A DNA stretch of 64,000 bases from Agromyces protaetiae (GTDB taxonomy: Bacteria; Actinomycetota; Actinomycetes; Actinomycetales; Microbacteriaceae), in NCBI RefSeq assembly GCF_004135405.1, contig NZ_CP035491.1, forward strand, positions 2,170,001 through 2,234,000, given 5' to 3'. The stretch's first letter is position 1; every line of letters begins with the position of its first letter. Position numbers and translations under genes: made by a program. Shown here one piece after another: positions 25,598 through 33,320 of the stretch. The notes under the pieces were generated by a model. The model was not told the DNA's origin. It searched no databases and was given only the letters and a program-made list of their open reading frames with translations.

Positions 25598-26505
25598 GGC
25601 TTGGACTCGTGCTCGCCGAGGCGGCGAGCGGACTCCGACGCAACGCCTCGATGGTCGTGTCGGTCGTGCTCGTGACGTTCATCTCGCTCACGTTCGTGGG
25701 CGTCGCCGCGCTCATGCAGCTGCAGATCGCGCAGATGAAGGGCTACTGGTATGACCGAGCCCAGGTCGCCGTGTACCTGTGCACCCAACTGTCGACGACG
25801 GCGGGCTGCGAGTCGGGTGAGGCCACCGAGGAGCAGAAGGCCGCGATCGAAGCGCAACTGAACTCCGACACGCTCGCGCAGTTCATCGACGACGTCACGT
25901 TCGAAGACCACGACCAGGCGTATGCGAACTTCCAGCAGCAGTTCGCCGGCACGCCCGCCGCCGAGTACGTCACCCCCGATCAGCTCAACGAGACGTTCTG
26001 GGTGAACCTCGTCGACCCGTCGCAGAGTGAGATCATCTCCGAAGCGCTCGCCGGATTCCCCGGTGTCGAGCAGGTCATGGACCAGCGGAGCCTGCTCGAC
26101 CAGATCTTCGACGTGCTGAACGCCGCGAGCTTCACGGCCATCGCCGTCGCCGTCATCATGCTCGTCGCGGCCGCGCTGCTCATCGCGACGACCATCCGCC
26201 TCTCGGCGTTCTCACGCCGAAGAGAGCTCGGCATCATGCGACTCGTCGGCGCGTCGAACCGGTTCATCCAGACGCCGTTCGTGCTCGAGGGCGTGCTCGC
26301 CGGGCTCATCGGCTCGCTTCTCGCGGGCGCCGCCGTGCTCGCGATCGTGCAGTTCTTCGTGCAGGGCTACCTCGCGAAGACGCTGTCGTTCACGTTCGTC
26401 GACCTCGGCGACGCGTGGCTCGTCGTGCCGCTCCTGATCCTCGTGGGCGTCGCGCTCGCGGCCGTGTCGGCGGGCATCGCGATCCGGCGGTATCTGCGGG
26501 TGTAG
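25594..26505 (+). CDS. ftsX: Cell division protein FtsX
   Basis: Membrane partner of FtsE, 303 residues with the standard topology: TM1 at ~20-43, a large extracellular loop at ~45-175 that contacts hydrolases or their adaptors, then TM2 near 180-200, TM3 near 225-250 and TM4 near 270-297. The loop contains two Cys ([15 protein letters not shown]) that could form a disulfide. The cytoplasmic segment after TM2 ([27 protein letters not shown]) is typical. The start is coupled to ftsE. Confidence 0.94.
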   Translation: MRLGLVLAEAASGLRRNASMVVSVVLVTFISLTFVGVAALMQLQIAQMKGYWYDRAQVAVYLCTQLSTTAGCESGEATEEQKAAIEAQLNSDTLAQFIDDVTFEDHDQAYANFQQQFAGTPAAEYVTPDQLNETFWVNLVDPSQSEIISEALAGFPGVEQVMDQRSLLDQIFDVLNAASFTAIAVAVIMLVAAALLIATTIRLSAFSRRRELGIMRLVGASNRFIQTPFVLEGVLAGLIGSLLAGAAVLAIVQFFVQGYLAKTLSFTFVDLGDAWLVVPLLILVGVALAAVSAGIAIRRYLRV

Positions 26506-26599
26506 GCGGCGGGTGCCCGATCACCCGCTAGACTGGCAGGCTGCTCGGCGTTGGCCGAGACATCCCTCTGTCGAACATCAACGAAACAAGGAGTGAGCC

Positions 26600-27076
26600 G
26601 TGCCCAGGGAACGCGGGGAGAAGGTCGTCGCGACCAACCGGCGGGCGCGCCACGACTACACGATCGAGGACACCTACGAGGCCGGCATCGTGCTGACCGG
26701 CACCGAGGTCAAGTCGCTCCGCGAGGGGCGCGCGTCGCTCGTCGACGGCTACGCGTTCATCGACGGCGGCGAGATGTGGCTCGACGCCGTGCACATCCCC
26801 GAGTACACCGAGGGCACGTGGAACAACCACGCGCCCAGGCGCAAGCGCAAGCTCCTGCTGCACAAGCAGGAGATCATCAAGATCAGCCACCGCACGGCGC
26901 AGGGCGGGTACACGCTCATCCCGCTCAAGATCTACTTCAGCGACGGTCGGGCGAAGGTCGAGCTCGCGGTCGCGAAGGGCAAGCGCGAGTACGACAAACG
27001 GCAGGCGCTGCGCGAGAAGCAGGACAAGCGCGAGGCCGATCGCGCCATGGCGAGCCGTCGCCACATGGGGGAGTAG
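26600..27076 (+). CDS. smpB: SsrA-binding protein SmpB
   Basis: Binds tmRNA and brings it to stalled ribosomes for trans-translation. 158 residues. Motifs: [31 protein letters not shown], then [22 protein letters not shown], and a basic C-terminal tail ([22 protein letters not shown]) that enters the mRNA channel. GTG 26600 has AAGGAG 6 nt upstream. The gene lies 95 nt after ftsX with its own leader; the ssrA RNA is 1.7 kb downstream on the same strand. Confidence 0.96.
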   Translation: MPRERGEKVVATNRRARHDYTIEDTYEAGIVLTGTEVKSLREGRASLVDGYAFIDGGEMWLDAVHIPEYTEGTWNNHAPRRKRKLLLHKQEIIKISHRTAQGGYTLIPLKIYFSDGRAKVELAVAKGKREYDKRQALREKQDKREADRAMASRRHMGE

Positions 27077-27127
27077 GGCACAGCGGGTTCTCGGCGGCCT
27101 CGCGGCCGCGGTGACGGATGTCTCGAC

Positions 27128-27133
27128 TAGGCT
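27128..27133 (+). promoter_or_regulatory. -10 hexamer TAGGCT before the tyrosine phosphatase gene
   Basis: TAGGCT ends 8 nt before ATG 27142 and overlaps the end of a GGATGTCTCG motif region (27116-27125). The 8-nt distance, equal to that at murI and ftsE, is the reason ATG 27142 is preferred over GTG 27139. Confidence 0.55.
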
Positions 27134-27141
27134 CGCCCGTG

Positions 27142-27879
27142 ATGGACACCTCGACTCGGATCCTCGTACCCGGCACCTACAACTTCCGTGATGTCGGCGG
27201 GTTGCCTGCCGCGAGCGGCCCCGTGCGCTCGGGCACGCTGTACCGCTCCGACGGGCTCTTCCGCATCGGCGAGCCGGGGCGGGCGAAGCTCCGCGAACTC
27301 GGCCTCCGCCGCGTCATCGACCTGCGCGACGAGCAAGAGGCGCAGGCGATGCCCGACGACGTCGCCGGACTCGGACTCGACGTGCGGCGGCTTCCCGTGT
27401 TCGAGGGGTCGGGCGCGTCGCAAGGCGCCAAGGGCATCTCGCTCGAAGCGCTCTACCGTCGCATCGTCACCCAGCACTCGAGCATCGTCGTCGAAGCCGT
27501 GCGCGACATCGCGACCACCACCGACGGCTCGGTGCTCGTGCACTGCACCGCGGGCAAAGACCGCACGGGCGTCGTCGTCGCGCTCACCCTGCTCGCGGTG
27601 GGCGTCGACCGCGACTCCGTCATCGCCGACTACGAACGCACCGAGCAGTACCTCGCAGGCGAGTGGCTCGACGGCATGGTCGAGATGATCGGCCGCTACG
27701 GCGTGCCCGACACCCCCGAACTGCGCGTGCTCATGGGCGGCAGCCCGCCCGAGGCGATCGATTCGGCGATCGACGTCGTCGAGCGCTCGCACGGGTCGGC
27801 CAGGCGGTACCTGCTCGAATCGGGCCTCTCGCTCGACGAGCTGTCGGCGCTCGAGAAGCTCCTCGTCGACGAGGGATGA
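27142..27879 (+). CDS. Tyrosine-protein phosphatase (dual-specificity / PtpB-like family)
   Basis: 245-residue cytoplasmic phosphatase of the bacterial Y_phosphatase3/PtpB group. It opens with NFRDVGGLPA and carries the catalytic P-loop HCTAGKDRTG (Cys at ~135, Arg six residues later), plus the upstream RVIDLRDEQE strand. Substrates can be phosphotyrosine proteins or phosphoinositides; none is evident. The start is argued from the TAGGCT -10 eight nt upstream; homologues also begin shortly before the NFRDVGG strand. Convergent with the SIMPL gene. Confidence 0.88.
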   Translation: MDTSTRILVPGTYNFRDVGGLPAASGPVRSGTLYRSDGLFRIGEPGRAKLRELGLRRVIDLRDEQEAQAMPDDVAGLGLDVRRLPVFEGSGASQGAKGISLEALYRRIVTQHSSIVVEAVRDIATTTDGSVLVHCTAGKDRTGVVVALTLLAVGVDRDSVIADYERTEQYLAGEWLDGMVEMIGRYGVPDTPELRVLMGGSPPEAIDSAIDVVERSHGSARRYLLESGLSLDELSALEKLLVDEG

Positions 27880-27890
27880 CGCGCGTCTTC

Positions 27891-27909
27891 TGAAGCGCGC
27901 GGCGCTTCA
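27891..27909. terminator. Bidirectional hairpin between phosphatase and SIMPL genes
   Basis: Perfect 8-bp stem TGAAGCGC / GCGCTTCA with a 3-nt loop. It starts 12 nt after the phosphatase stop and includes the SIMPL gene's stop codon. There is no T-tract. Confidence 0.55.
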
Positions 27910-28581
27910 GGCCCGCGGCTCGGCCGAGAACCGCGCATCGACCGTCGCGGCGATCACGAGGTCGGCCGGTGCGAGTTCGGGCGCGGGCGGTGCCGCGTCG
28001 GCCTTCGCGAAGCTCGCGCGCGCCATCGCGTAGACGGGCTGCGGCGGTTCGACGGGGTGCGCCGACAGCATGCCGGTGTCGGCGATCTCCACTGCGACCG
28101 GCCGCCCTGCGCCGACCGCGTCGGCGTAGACGACGGCCTTCGCGACGGCGTCGGCGACGGCCTCACGCTGAGCTTCTTCGCGCACACGGCGGTTCGTGGC
28201 ATCCGTCAACTGCCAGCTGACGCCGCCGACCGACAGCCGCGCTTCTTCGCCTGCGCTGCCCACCCACTCGGACAGCCGACCGAGGTCGCTGAAGACGATC
28301 TCGACCGCGGCGCTCGCGTTGTAGACGAGCGCGAGCTGTTTGCCGTCGGAGTTCCAGGGGCGGTGCGCCCACGTGCGCAACTGGGTAGCCGACCAGCGGT
28401 CGAGCACACCCTCGGCGTCGAGTGCGCGCACGCTCGCGAGCAGGCGCTCGTGCGACTCGGAGACGTCGCGCAACGGTCGCTGGCGGTCAGGGCCCGACGC
28501 CGACACGGTGACCGACACGGCGCCGAGTTCGGGGGCGATCTTGACCTCGGCGCGGCCGTTGACGGCGATCTGGATGCTCAC
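27907..28581 (-). CDS. SIMPL domain-containing protein (DUF541)
   Basis: 224 residues resembling the SIMPL/DUF541 family (mammalian SIMPL, bacterial YggE-like): IQIAVNGRAEVKIAPELGAVSVTVS, LDRWSATQLRTWAHRPW, a central VREEAQREAVADAVAKAVVYADAVGAGRPVAVEIADTG-type region, and a strand-rich end. No signal peptide is visible with this start, so it would be cytoplasmic, unlike many YggE proteins. GTG 28581 has GAGGAGA 6 nt upstream; an alternative ATG at 28596 would bury that site. The gene is divergent from ssrA. Confidence 0.75.
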   Translation of the reverse strand: MSIQIAVNGRAEVKIAPELGAVSVTVSASGPDRQRPLRDVSESHERLLASVRALDAEGVLDRWSATQLRTWAHRPWNSDGKQLALVYNASAAVEIVFSDLGRLSEWVGSAGEEARLSVGGVSWQLTDATNRRVREEAQREAVADAVAKAVVYADAVGAGRPVAVEIADTGMLSAHPVEPPQPVYAMARASFAKADAAPPAPELAPADLVIAATVDARFSAEPRA

Positions 28582-28629
28582 GTGCGGTCTCCTCATCGAT
28601 CCGGAATGGCGCGCGCGTCGCGCCTGTTC

Positions 28630-28686
28630 TAGACTGTAAGGCCGCGCACCTCCGGGTGGGCGGACATTTGAGAACTCCACAGTGTG
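28630..28686 (+). promoter_or_regulatory. ssrA promoter with rRNA-leader-like boxB/boxA element
   Basis: A -10-like TAGACT (28630-28635) is followed by a small hairpin CACC-tccg-GGTG (28648-28659) and TTTGAGAACTCCACAGTGTG (28667-28686). The last segment closely resembles the conserved leader upstream of actinobacterial 16S rRNA genes (TTTGAGAACTCAAnAGTGTG), where boxB/boxA recruits Nus antitermination factors. No rRNA follows; the tmRNA 5' end is 55 nt downstream. The match is from memory of the rrn leader, not an alignment. Confidence 0.55.
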
Positions 28687-28740
28687 CGACGACGGCCCGC
28701 CAGCAGTCGAGCTCGAACGAGCGCGAGTCTGGTGACCCAT

Positions 28741-29110
28741 GGGGATGATCGGTTTCGACATCGCCTGCGAAACCGCGAGAAGCGGGCCGAGGATGCAGGG
28801 TTATCTCGTAAACGATCTCTGCGAAACAATAACTGCCAATAAGAAGCAGATCGACTTCGCTCTCGCTGCGTAAGCAGTAGAGCCACAAGTCCGTCAGTCC
28901 GGGTTCGTTCCCGCCCCGGTCACTGGCGTCATTTAGGGGACTTGCTGCGCACCGGCGCCTGAACGGTGCGTGGGACTTCTTCAGGCTGGGCCCGTCGACT
29001 CAGATGCCTGTCGCAAGAGTCGGGGCCGACGAGAACGCTTGACAGGATGCGCCCGGAGAAGGCGTGGAATCACAGCGATGGACGGGGGTTCGATTCCCCC
29101 CATCTCCACC
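28741..29110 (+). ncRNA. ssrA: Transfer-messenger RNA (tmRNA, SsrA)
   Basis: Rescues ribosomes stalled on broken mRNAs and tags the peptide for proteolysis. The 5' end GGGGATGATCGGTTTCGACA pairs with the 3' end CATCTCC to form the acceptor stem, and the T-arm GGGGGTTCGATTCCCCC is intact. The tag frame runs from GCC at 28835 to TAA at 28871-28873 and reads ANKKQIDFALAA, ending in the usual ALAA degron. Discriminator A at 29108 is followed by CC, but a full CCA is not encoded, so the tail is added later. The SmpB gene lies 1.7 kb upstream. Confidence 0.95.
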
Positions 29111-29114
29111 CTGT

Positions 29115-29142
29115 GTCTGTCGGGGCTCTGCCTCCGGCAGAC
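29115..29142 (+). terminator. Hairpin after tmRNA
   Basis: A 9-bp stem GTCTGTCGG / CCGGCAGAC (one G-U pair) with a 10-nt loop starts 7 nt after the tmRNA discriminator base. No T-tract. It is followed by the leader of the MFS gene, whose -10-like TAGTCT is at 29229-29234. Confidence 0.5.
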
Positions 29143-29257
29143 GAGTCGTCGTCGCACACTGGGATTCTCGACGATCGGTCGACGGATGCCTCATCCGCGA
29201 CGTCTTCCGTCGACCCCGCTTCCCTGCCTAGTCTGGCGACAGGACGAGGGGGTTCGC

Positions 29258-30538
29258 ATGAGCGGTTCGACCGACGCGATCGTCGATCCGCGCACGCGGC
29301 TCGGCAGCCCACGCGCCTGGCTCGTGTGGGTGCTCGCCACGACGTTCGTCGTGTGGCTCTTCGCGATCCAGACGGGGTACGCGGTCGTGTCGCCCGAGAT
29401 CCAGAAGTCCGCCGGGCTGAGTCTCAAGCAGATCGGCGTCGCGGCGGCGATCTACACGTGGGTGTTCGCGGCCGTGCAGTTCTTCTCGGGAGCGCTCCTC
29501 GACCGGTTCGGCAGTCGGCCTCTGCTCGCGATCGCGGTCGGGTTCGTCACCGTCGGGGCGTTCCTCTATGCCGGCTCGGTCGATTTCGCGGTGCTCGCCG
29601 TCGCCCAGACCGTGCTCGCGATCGGCGCGTCGTTCGGCTTCGTGGGCGCCGGATACGTCGGCGGCAAATGGTTCGTCGCGGCCAGGTACGGGCTCATGTT
29701 CGGGCTCGTGCAAGCCTGCGCGTCGCTCGGGTCGGCGGTCTCGCAGCCCGCGATCCTCGCACTCCTGCAGGCGCTGACATGGCAGCAACTGCTCGTCGCG
29801 TTCGGATGCTTCGGGCTCGCGCTCGTCGTGCTCTTCGTCATGTTCGTGCGTGATCCGGCGCCCACCGGCGCGGCAGGCGCCGACTCGTCGGTCTCCGCGC
29901 GGCCCCGCCGCGAGCACGGCGTCGTCCGAGGCATCCTCGTCGATCTCGGCCGCTGCTTCGCGAACCGGCAGGTCATCCTCGCGGCGCTGCTGACCGCTGC
30001 ATCGTTCGGGACGATGCTCGCCGTCGGCACCCTCTGGGGGCCGCGGATCATGGAGGCGCGCGGCGCGTCGACGGCGTTCGCGACCGTGCTCACGGCCGTG
30101 GCGTGGCTCGGTCTGGCAGTCGGGGCGCCGCTCGTGAACATCGTCTCCGATCGCTGGGGGAGCCGAAAGCTGCCCGCCGCGATCGCGCTTGCCCTCCAGG
30201 CGCTCGCGATCGGGTTCGTCGTCTACCTGCCCGACGAGTCGTCCGCCGTCGCGGTCGTGCTCATGTTCGCCGTCGGGCTCTTCTCGGGGGCGCAGATGCT
30301 CGGGTTCACGGTCGCCGGGGAGTCGGTGCCGTCATCGCTCATCGGGAGCGCGTCGGCGATCGTCAACGGGTCGGCATTCATCGTGAGCGGGCTGCTCGCC
30401 TCGATCCCGACCGCCTTCCTCCCGAACGATCCGACGCTCGCCGACTTCCAGGGGATTCTCTGGATCATGCCGGCGGTGCTCGTCGTGGGCGTCGTCGCGA
30501 GCCTGCTGCTCCGCGATCCGCCCGTACGACGCGGGTGA
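29258..30538 (+). CDS. MFS transporter (nitrate/oxalate-formate-type architecture)
   Basis: 426-residue major facilitator protein with twelve predicted helices. After TM2 there is DRFGSRPLLAI (the loop A-motif region), and the second half has the equivalent SDRWGSRKLPAAI. The central loop at ~200-225 is polar and Arg-rich. ATG 29258 is chosen because it precedes the first helix by a normal distance and follows GACGAGGGGG; the frame extends further upstream through the tmRNA, which cannot be coding here. Substrate unknown. Confidence 0.82.
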   Translation: MSGSTDAIVDPRTRLGSPRAWLVWVLATTFVVWLFAIQTGYAVVSPEIQKSAGLSLKQIGVAAAIYTWVFAAVQFFSGALLDRFGSRPLLAIAVGFVTVGAFLYAGSVDFAVLAVAQTVLAIGASFGFVGAGYVGGKWFVAARYGLMFGLVQACASLGSAVSQPAILALLQALTWQQLLVAFGCFGLALVVLFVMFVRDPAPTGAAGADSSVSARPRREHGVVRGILVDLGRCFANRQVILAALLTAASFGTMLAVGTLWGPRIMEARGASTAFATVLTAVAWLGLAVGAPLVNIVSDRWGSRKLPAAIALALQALAIGFVVYLPDESSAVAVVLMFAVGLFSGAQMLGFTVAGESVPSSLIGSASAIVNGSAFIVSGLLASIPTAFLPNDPTLADFQGILWIMPAVLVVGVVASLLLRDPPVRRG

Positions 30539-30641
30539 GCGCACGTCATTCCCCGCGGGTGAAGGGGGTGGCCGTCGCACCGCAACGGGTCTAGCCTTCG
30601 CATGGTCGCAGCGACTCGAGGTCGTGTCTGGGGGGATGGCG

Positions 30642-30998
30642 ATGGTGTTCTACGCGGCAGCGCACGGGGGCGCCGGCACGCACGCGGTGCGCGGGCACAT
30701 CGTGACGGTGAAAGGCGACCCGTTCGTCGAAGGCGACGACGCCGTCCTCGTGGACATCGCCGACGGGGTCGTCATCGTCGAGGACGGGCTCATCACCGCG
30801 GTCGGGCCGTACGAGACGGTCAAGGGATCGCTCGGAGACATCCATCTCGACCACTATCCCGACGCCATCGTGACCGCCGGCTTCGTCGACTCGCACGTGC
30901 ACTACGTGCAGGGATGCCTCGCAGCGGCGCTCCTGCCCGAGCGGGCGCGGCCGGTCGCCGCGGCGGATGCCTCGTCGACGGCCTCGGTCAGTCGGTGA
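30642..30998 (+). pseudogene. Guanine deaminase N-terminal fragment (truncated amidohydrolase)
   Basis: 118 residues matching only the start of a guanine deaminase or related amidohydrolase: VFYAAAHGGAGTHAVRGHIVTV, an IADGVVIVEDGLITAVGPY strand pair, and AIVTAGFVDSHVHYVQ, which contains the first metal-binding HxH. A complete enzyme needs ~430 residues and three more metal or catalytic sites, none of which follow in any frame. The sequence after VHYVQ is Ala/Arg-rich and unrelated, and ends at a stop that overlaps the small gene on the other strand. A -10-like TAGCCT (30592-30597) survives upstream. Most likely a deletion remnant. Confidence 0.65.
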
Positions 30999-31074
30999 AT
31001 GCCGAGGTGCAGTAGTCGCACTCAGGTTCGTCGCAGTACCAGTGCTCCGGCGCGCCGGGCGCGTACTCGTCCAT
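30988..31074 (-). CDS. Short Cys-containing peptide ORF (28 aa)
   Basis: Reads MDEYAPGAPEHWYCDEP followed by ECDYCTSAFTD: three Cys in a C-X4-C-X2-C arrangement in a very acidic peptide. AAGGA lies 7-8 nt before the ATG. It overlaps the end of the guanine deaminase remnant by 11 nt and is followed on its 5' side by 221 nt without genes. The acidic, Cys-rich, compact composition is unlike random G+C-rich frames, but so short an ORF could be spurious. Confidence 0.42.
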   Translation of the reverse strand: MDEYAPGAPEHWYCDEPECDYCTSAFTD

Positions 31075-31250
31075 GTCCGATCCTTCATCGTGTCGCTTCG
31101 GGTGTGCGACAGGGGCGATCGTGGCATGGATGTCTCGAGCGCGAGTATCGCCGGCGTGGCCATCGGGCTCGTGAAGGATCGACGCGCGGGCCAGCCGCGT
31201 TCGAGGGACATGAGGATGTCTCGGGGGTGCGACCGGCCCGCCGAAGTCGG

Positions 31251-31269
31251 TAAGGTGAGGCTCGCCTAA
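31251..31269. promoter_or_regulatory. DtxR/IdeR-type iron box upstream of siderophore ABC operon
   Basis: TAAGGTGAGGCTCGCCTAA matches 15 of 19 positions of the DtxR consensus TTAGGTTAGGCTAACCTAA. It ends 26 nt before the GTG of the binding-protein gene, at the expected promoter. It pairs functionally with the box at 9534-9552. Confidence 0.75.
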
Positions 31270-31295
31270 CACCCAAACTTCCGAGGAGTTCGACC

Positions 31296-32285
31296 GTGCG
31301 CCGAAACCGCCCCGCCCTCATCGCCCTCGCCGCAGCCGGCATCGTCGCGCTCGCCGGCTGCGCCCAAACCGCCGACGGGGCGTCGGGCGGCGACGCCTGG
31401 AGCTACGTGTCGGGCGACGGCAAGACCTACACCGCCGACCACGTGCCGACCCGCATCGTCGCCCACGCCTACGCCGCGAAGGCGCTCATGGAGTTCGGCA
31501 TCACGCCCATCGCGATCTACGCCGACGGCGACATCGGCAGCGACGTCGGCCTCGCCGGCGCCGACTTCGACGGCATCGAGATCGTCGGCGAAGAGTGGGG
31601 CAAGATCGACGTCGAGAAGGTCGCCGAACTCCAGCCCGACCTCATCGTCGGCGACTGGTGGCCGGTCGAAGAGGCCTACTCGGGCCTTGAAGACGGCGTC
31701 GAGGAGTCGAGCAAGAAGCTCGCCGACCTCGCGCCCGTCGTCGGCGCCGCCCAGGGCGACTCGATCGTCGACCTCATCGAGGGGTACGCCGACCTCGCCG
31801 CGTCGCTCGGCGCCGACCCCGAGGTCATCGACGAGCAACGTGCCGAGTTCGACGCCGCCGTGGCCGGCTTCGAGGCCGCGACCGCGGCGAAGCCCGGCCT
31901 CACGGCCCTCGCGATCAGCCCCTACGACGACATCTACGCCGTCGCCGTGCCCGAGTACGCACCCGAGCTGCTCGACCTTCAGAAGTGGGGCCTCGACGTC
32001 ATCGTCCCCGACACGCCCGACCCCGACTTCCCCTACTGGCAGAGCCTCAGCTTCGAGACTGCCGACACTTACCAGCCCGACCTGCTGCTCTTCGACGACC
32101 GCAACCACCCGGCGAACGAAGAGGTGCTCGCGGCCCAGCCGATCGCGAAGACCATCACGGCGTACTCCGCCGGGCAGACGACCACGTGGCCGGCCTACTG
32201 GCTGCACACGTACAGCGACTACGCCGCACAGCTCCGTCAGCTCACGACCGTCGTCGACGGCGCCGACCCGAACGTCGGCGAGTAG
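31296..32285 (+). CDS. Iron-siderophore ABC transporter substrate-binding lipoprotein
   Basis: Captures ferric siderophore outside the membrane and hands it to the permease. 329 residues with a lipoprotein signal: RRNRPALIALAAAGIVALAGC, lipid-attached Cys22 in the LAGC lipobox. The rest is a class III (FecB/FepB-like) binding fold with PTRIVAHAYAAKALMEFG, LQPDLIVGDWWPVEEAYS, and YQPDLLLFDDRNHP. GTG 31296 has GAGGAG 7 nt upstream. It is the first gene of a four-gene iron-uptake operon under the iron box at 31251. The siderophore is unknown. Confidence 0.92.
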   Translation: MRRNRPALIALAAAGIVALAGCAQTADGASGGDAWSYVSGDGKTYTADHVPTRIVAHAYAAKALMEFGITPIAIYADGDIGSDVGLAGADFDGIEIVGEEWGKIDVEKVAELQPDLIVGDWWPVEEAYSGLEDGVEESSKKLADLAPVVGAAQGDSIVDLIEGYADLAASLGADPEVIDEQRAEFDAAVAGFEAATAAKPGLTALAISPYDDIYAVAVPEYAPELLDLQKWGLDVIVPDTPDPDFPYWQSLSFETADTYQPDLLLFDDRNHPANEEVLAAQPIAKTITAYSAGQTTTWPAYWLHTYSDYAAQLRQLTTVVDGADPNVGE

Positions 32286-32308
32286 CGACCGTTCGCCGGA
32301 TCATCCGC

Positions 32309-33318
32309 ATGACGACCGCACTGGAGACTCCGAAGGCGAGCCCGCGCACCCGCGTCGGGCTCGCCGCGGGGCTCGTCGGCGCGGTCGTCGTGCTCGCGGT
32401 CGTCGCGGCCGCATCGATCCTCTTCGGATCGCGCGCGATCGACCTCGGCCGGGCCGCCGAGACCGACCTCACCGTCATCCTCGACATGCGCGTGCCGCGC
32501 ACGGTCCTCGGAGTGCTCGTGGGAGCGGCGCTCGCCGTCGGCGGCGCGCTGCTTCAGGGCGTCGCCCGCAACCCGCTCGCCGACCCCGGCGTGCTCGGCA
32601 TCAACGCGGGCGCGGCCGTCGCGGTCGTCGGAGGCATCCTGCTCGTCGGCGCCCAGACCGCCGGAGCCTACGTCTGGTTCGCCTTCCTCGGTGCTGCCAC
32701 GGCGACGGTGCTCGTGTACGGCATCGCGTCGTTCGGGCGCGAGGGGCGATCCCGGTGAAGCTCGCCCTCGCGGGCGTCGCCGTCACGGCGGCCTGCTCGT
32801 CGGTCACGTCGGCGATCGTCCTCGCCGACGCCGACGTGCTCGACGAACTGCGGTTCTGGCAGGTCGGCGCACTCGCGGGTCGCTATTGGCCCATCGTGCA
32901 GGCGCTCGCCCCCTACCTCGTCGTCGCCCTCATCGCCGCGATGTGCTTCGCACGCCCGCTCAACGCGCTCGCGATGGGCGACGACCTCGCCCGCTCGCTC
33001 GGCCAGCACGTCGGCCGCAATCGCGCCCTCACGTTCGCGGTCGTCGCCGTGCTCTGCGGCGCCGCGACCGCCGCGTGCGGCCCGATCGCCTTCCTGGGAC
33101 TCATGGTGCCCCATCTCGCCCGGCTCATCACGGGCCCCGACTACCGGTGGATCCTGCCGTACAGCCTCGTGCTCGGGCCCATCGTGCTCCTCGGCTGCGA
33201 CCTTCTCGGGCGGCTCGTCGCCGCCCCCGGCGAGGTGCAGGTCGGCGTCATCGTCGGCGTCGTCGGCGCTCCCGTCTTCATCGCGCTCGTGCGGCTGCGC
33301 CGGAACGTGGAGCTCTGA
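32309..33318 (+). CDS. FecCD-family siderophore permease, interrupted by a frameshift
   Basis: First membrane subunit of the importer. From ATG 32309 the protein reads RVPRTVLGVLVGAALAVGGALLQ and VARNPLADPGVLGINAGAA up to FGREG, then hits TGA at 32756-32758. The expected continuation AIPVKLALAGVAVTA and the rest of the fold, including GPIAFLGLMVPHLAR, continues in another frame to 33318. Adding one G to the run at 32743-32746 restores a 336-residue FecCD protein of normal length. The premature TGA overlaps a GTG (GTGA), so reinitiation could yield two halves, but a missing base is likelier. Confidence 0.82.
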
Positions 33319-33320
33319 CG

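Noticed and set aside
28667..28686. Start of an rRNA operon, suggested by the rrn-leader-like element
   Set aside because: No 16S sequence follows; the next RNA is tmRNA.
28970..29257. Extension of the MFS frame upstream
   Set aside because: It would overlap the 3' half of tmRNA, whose acceptor and T-arm are unambiguous.
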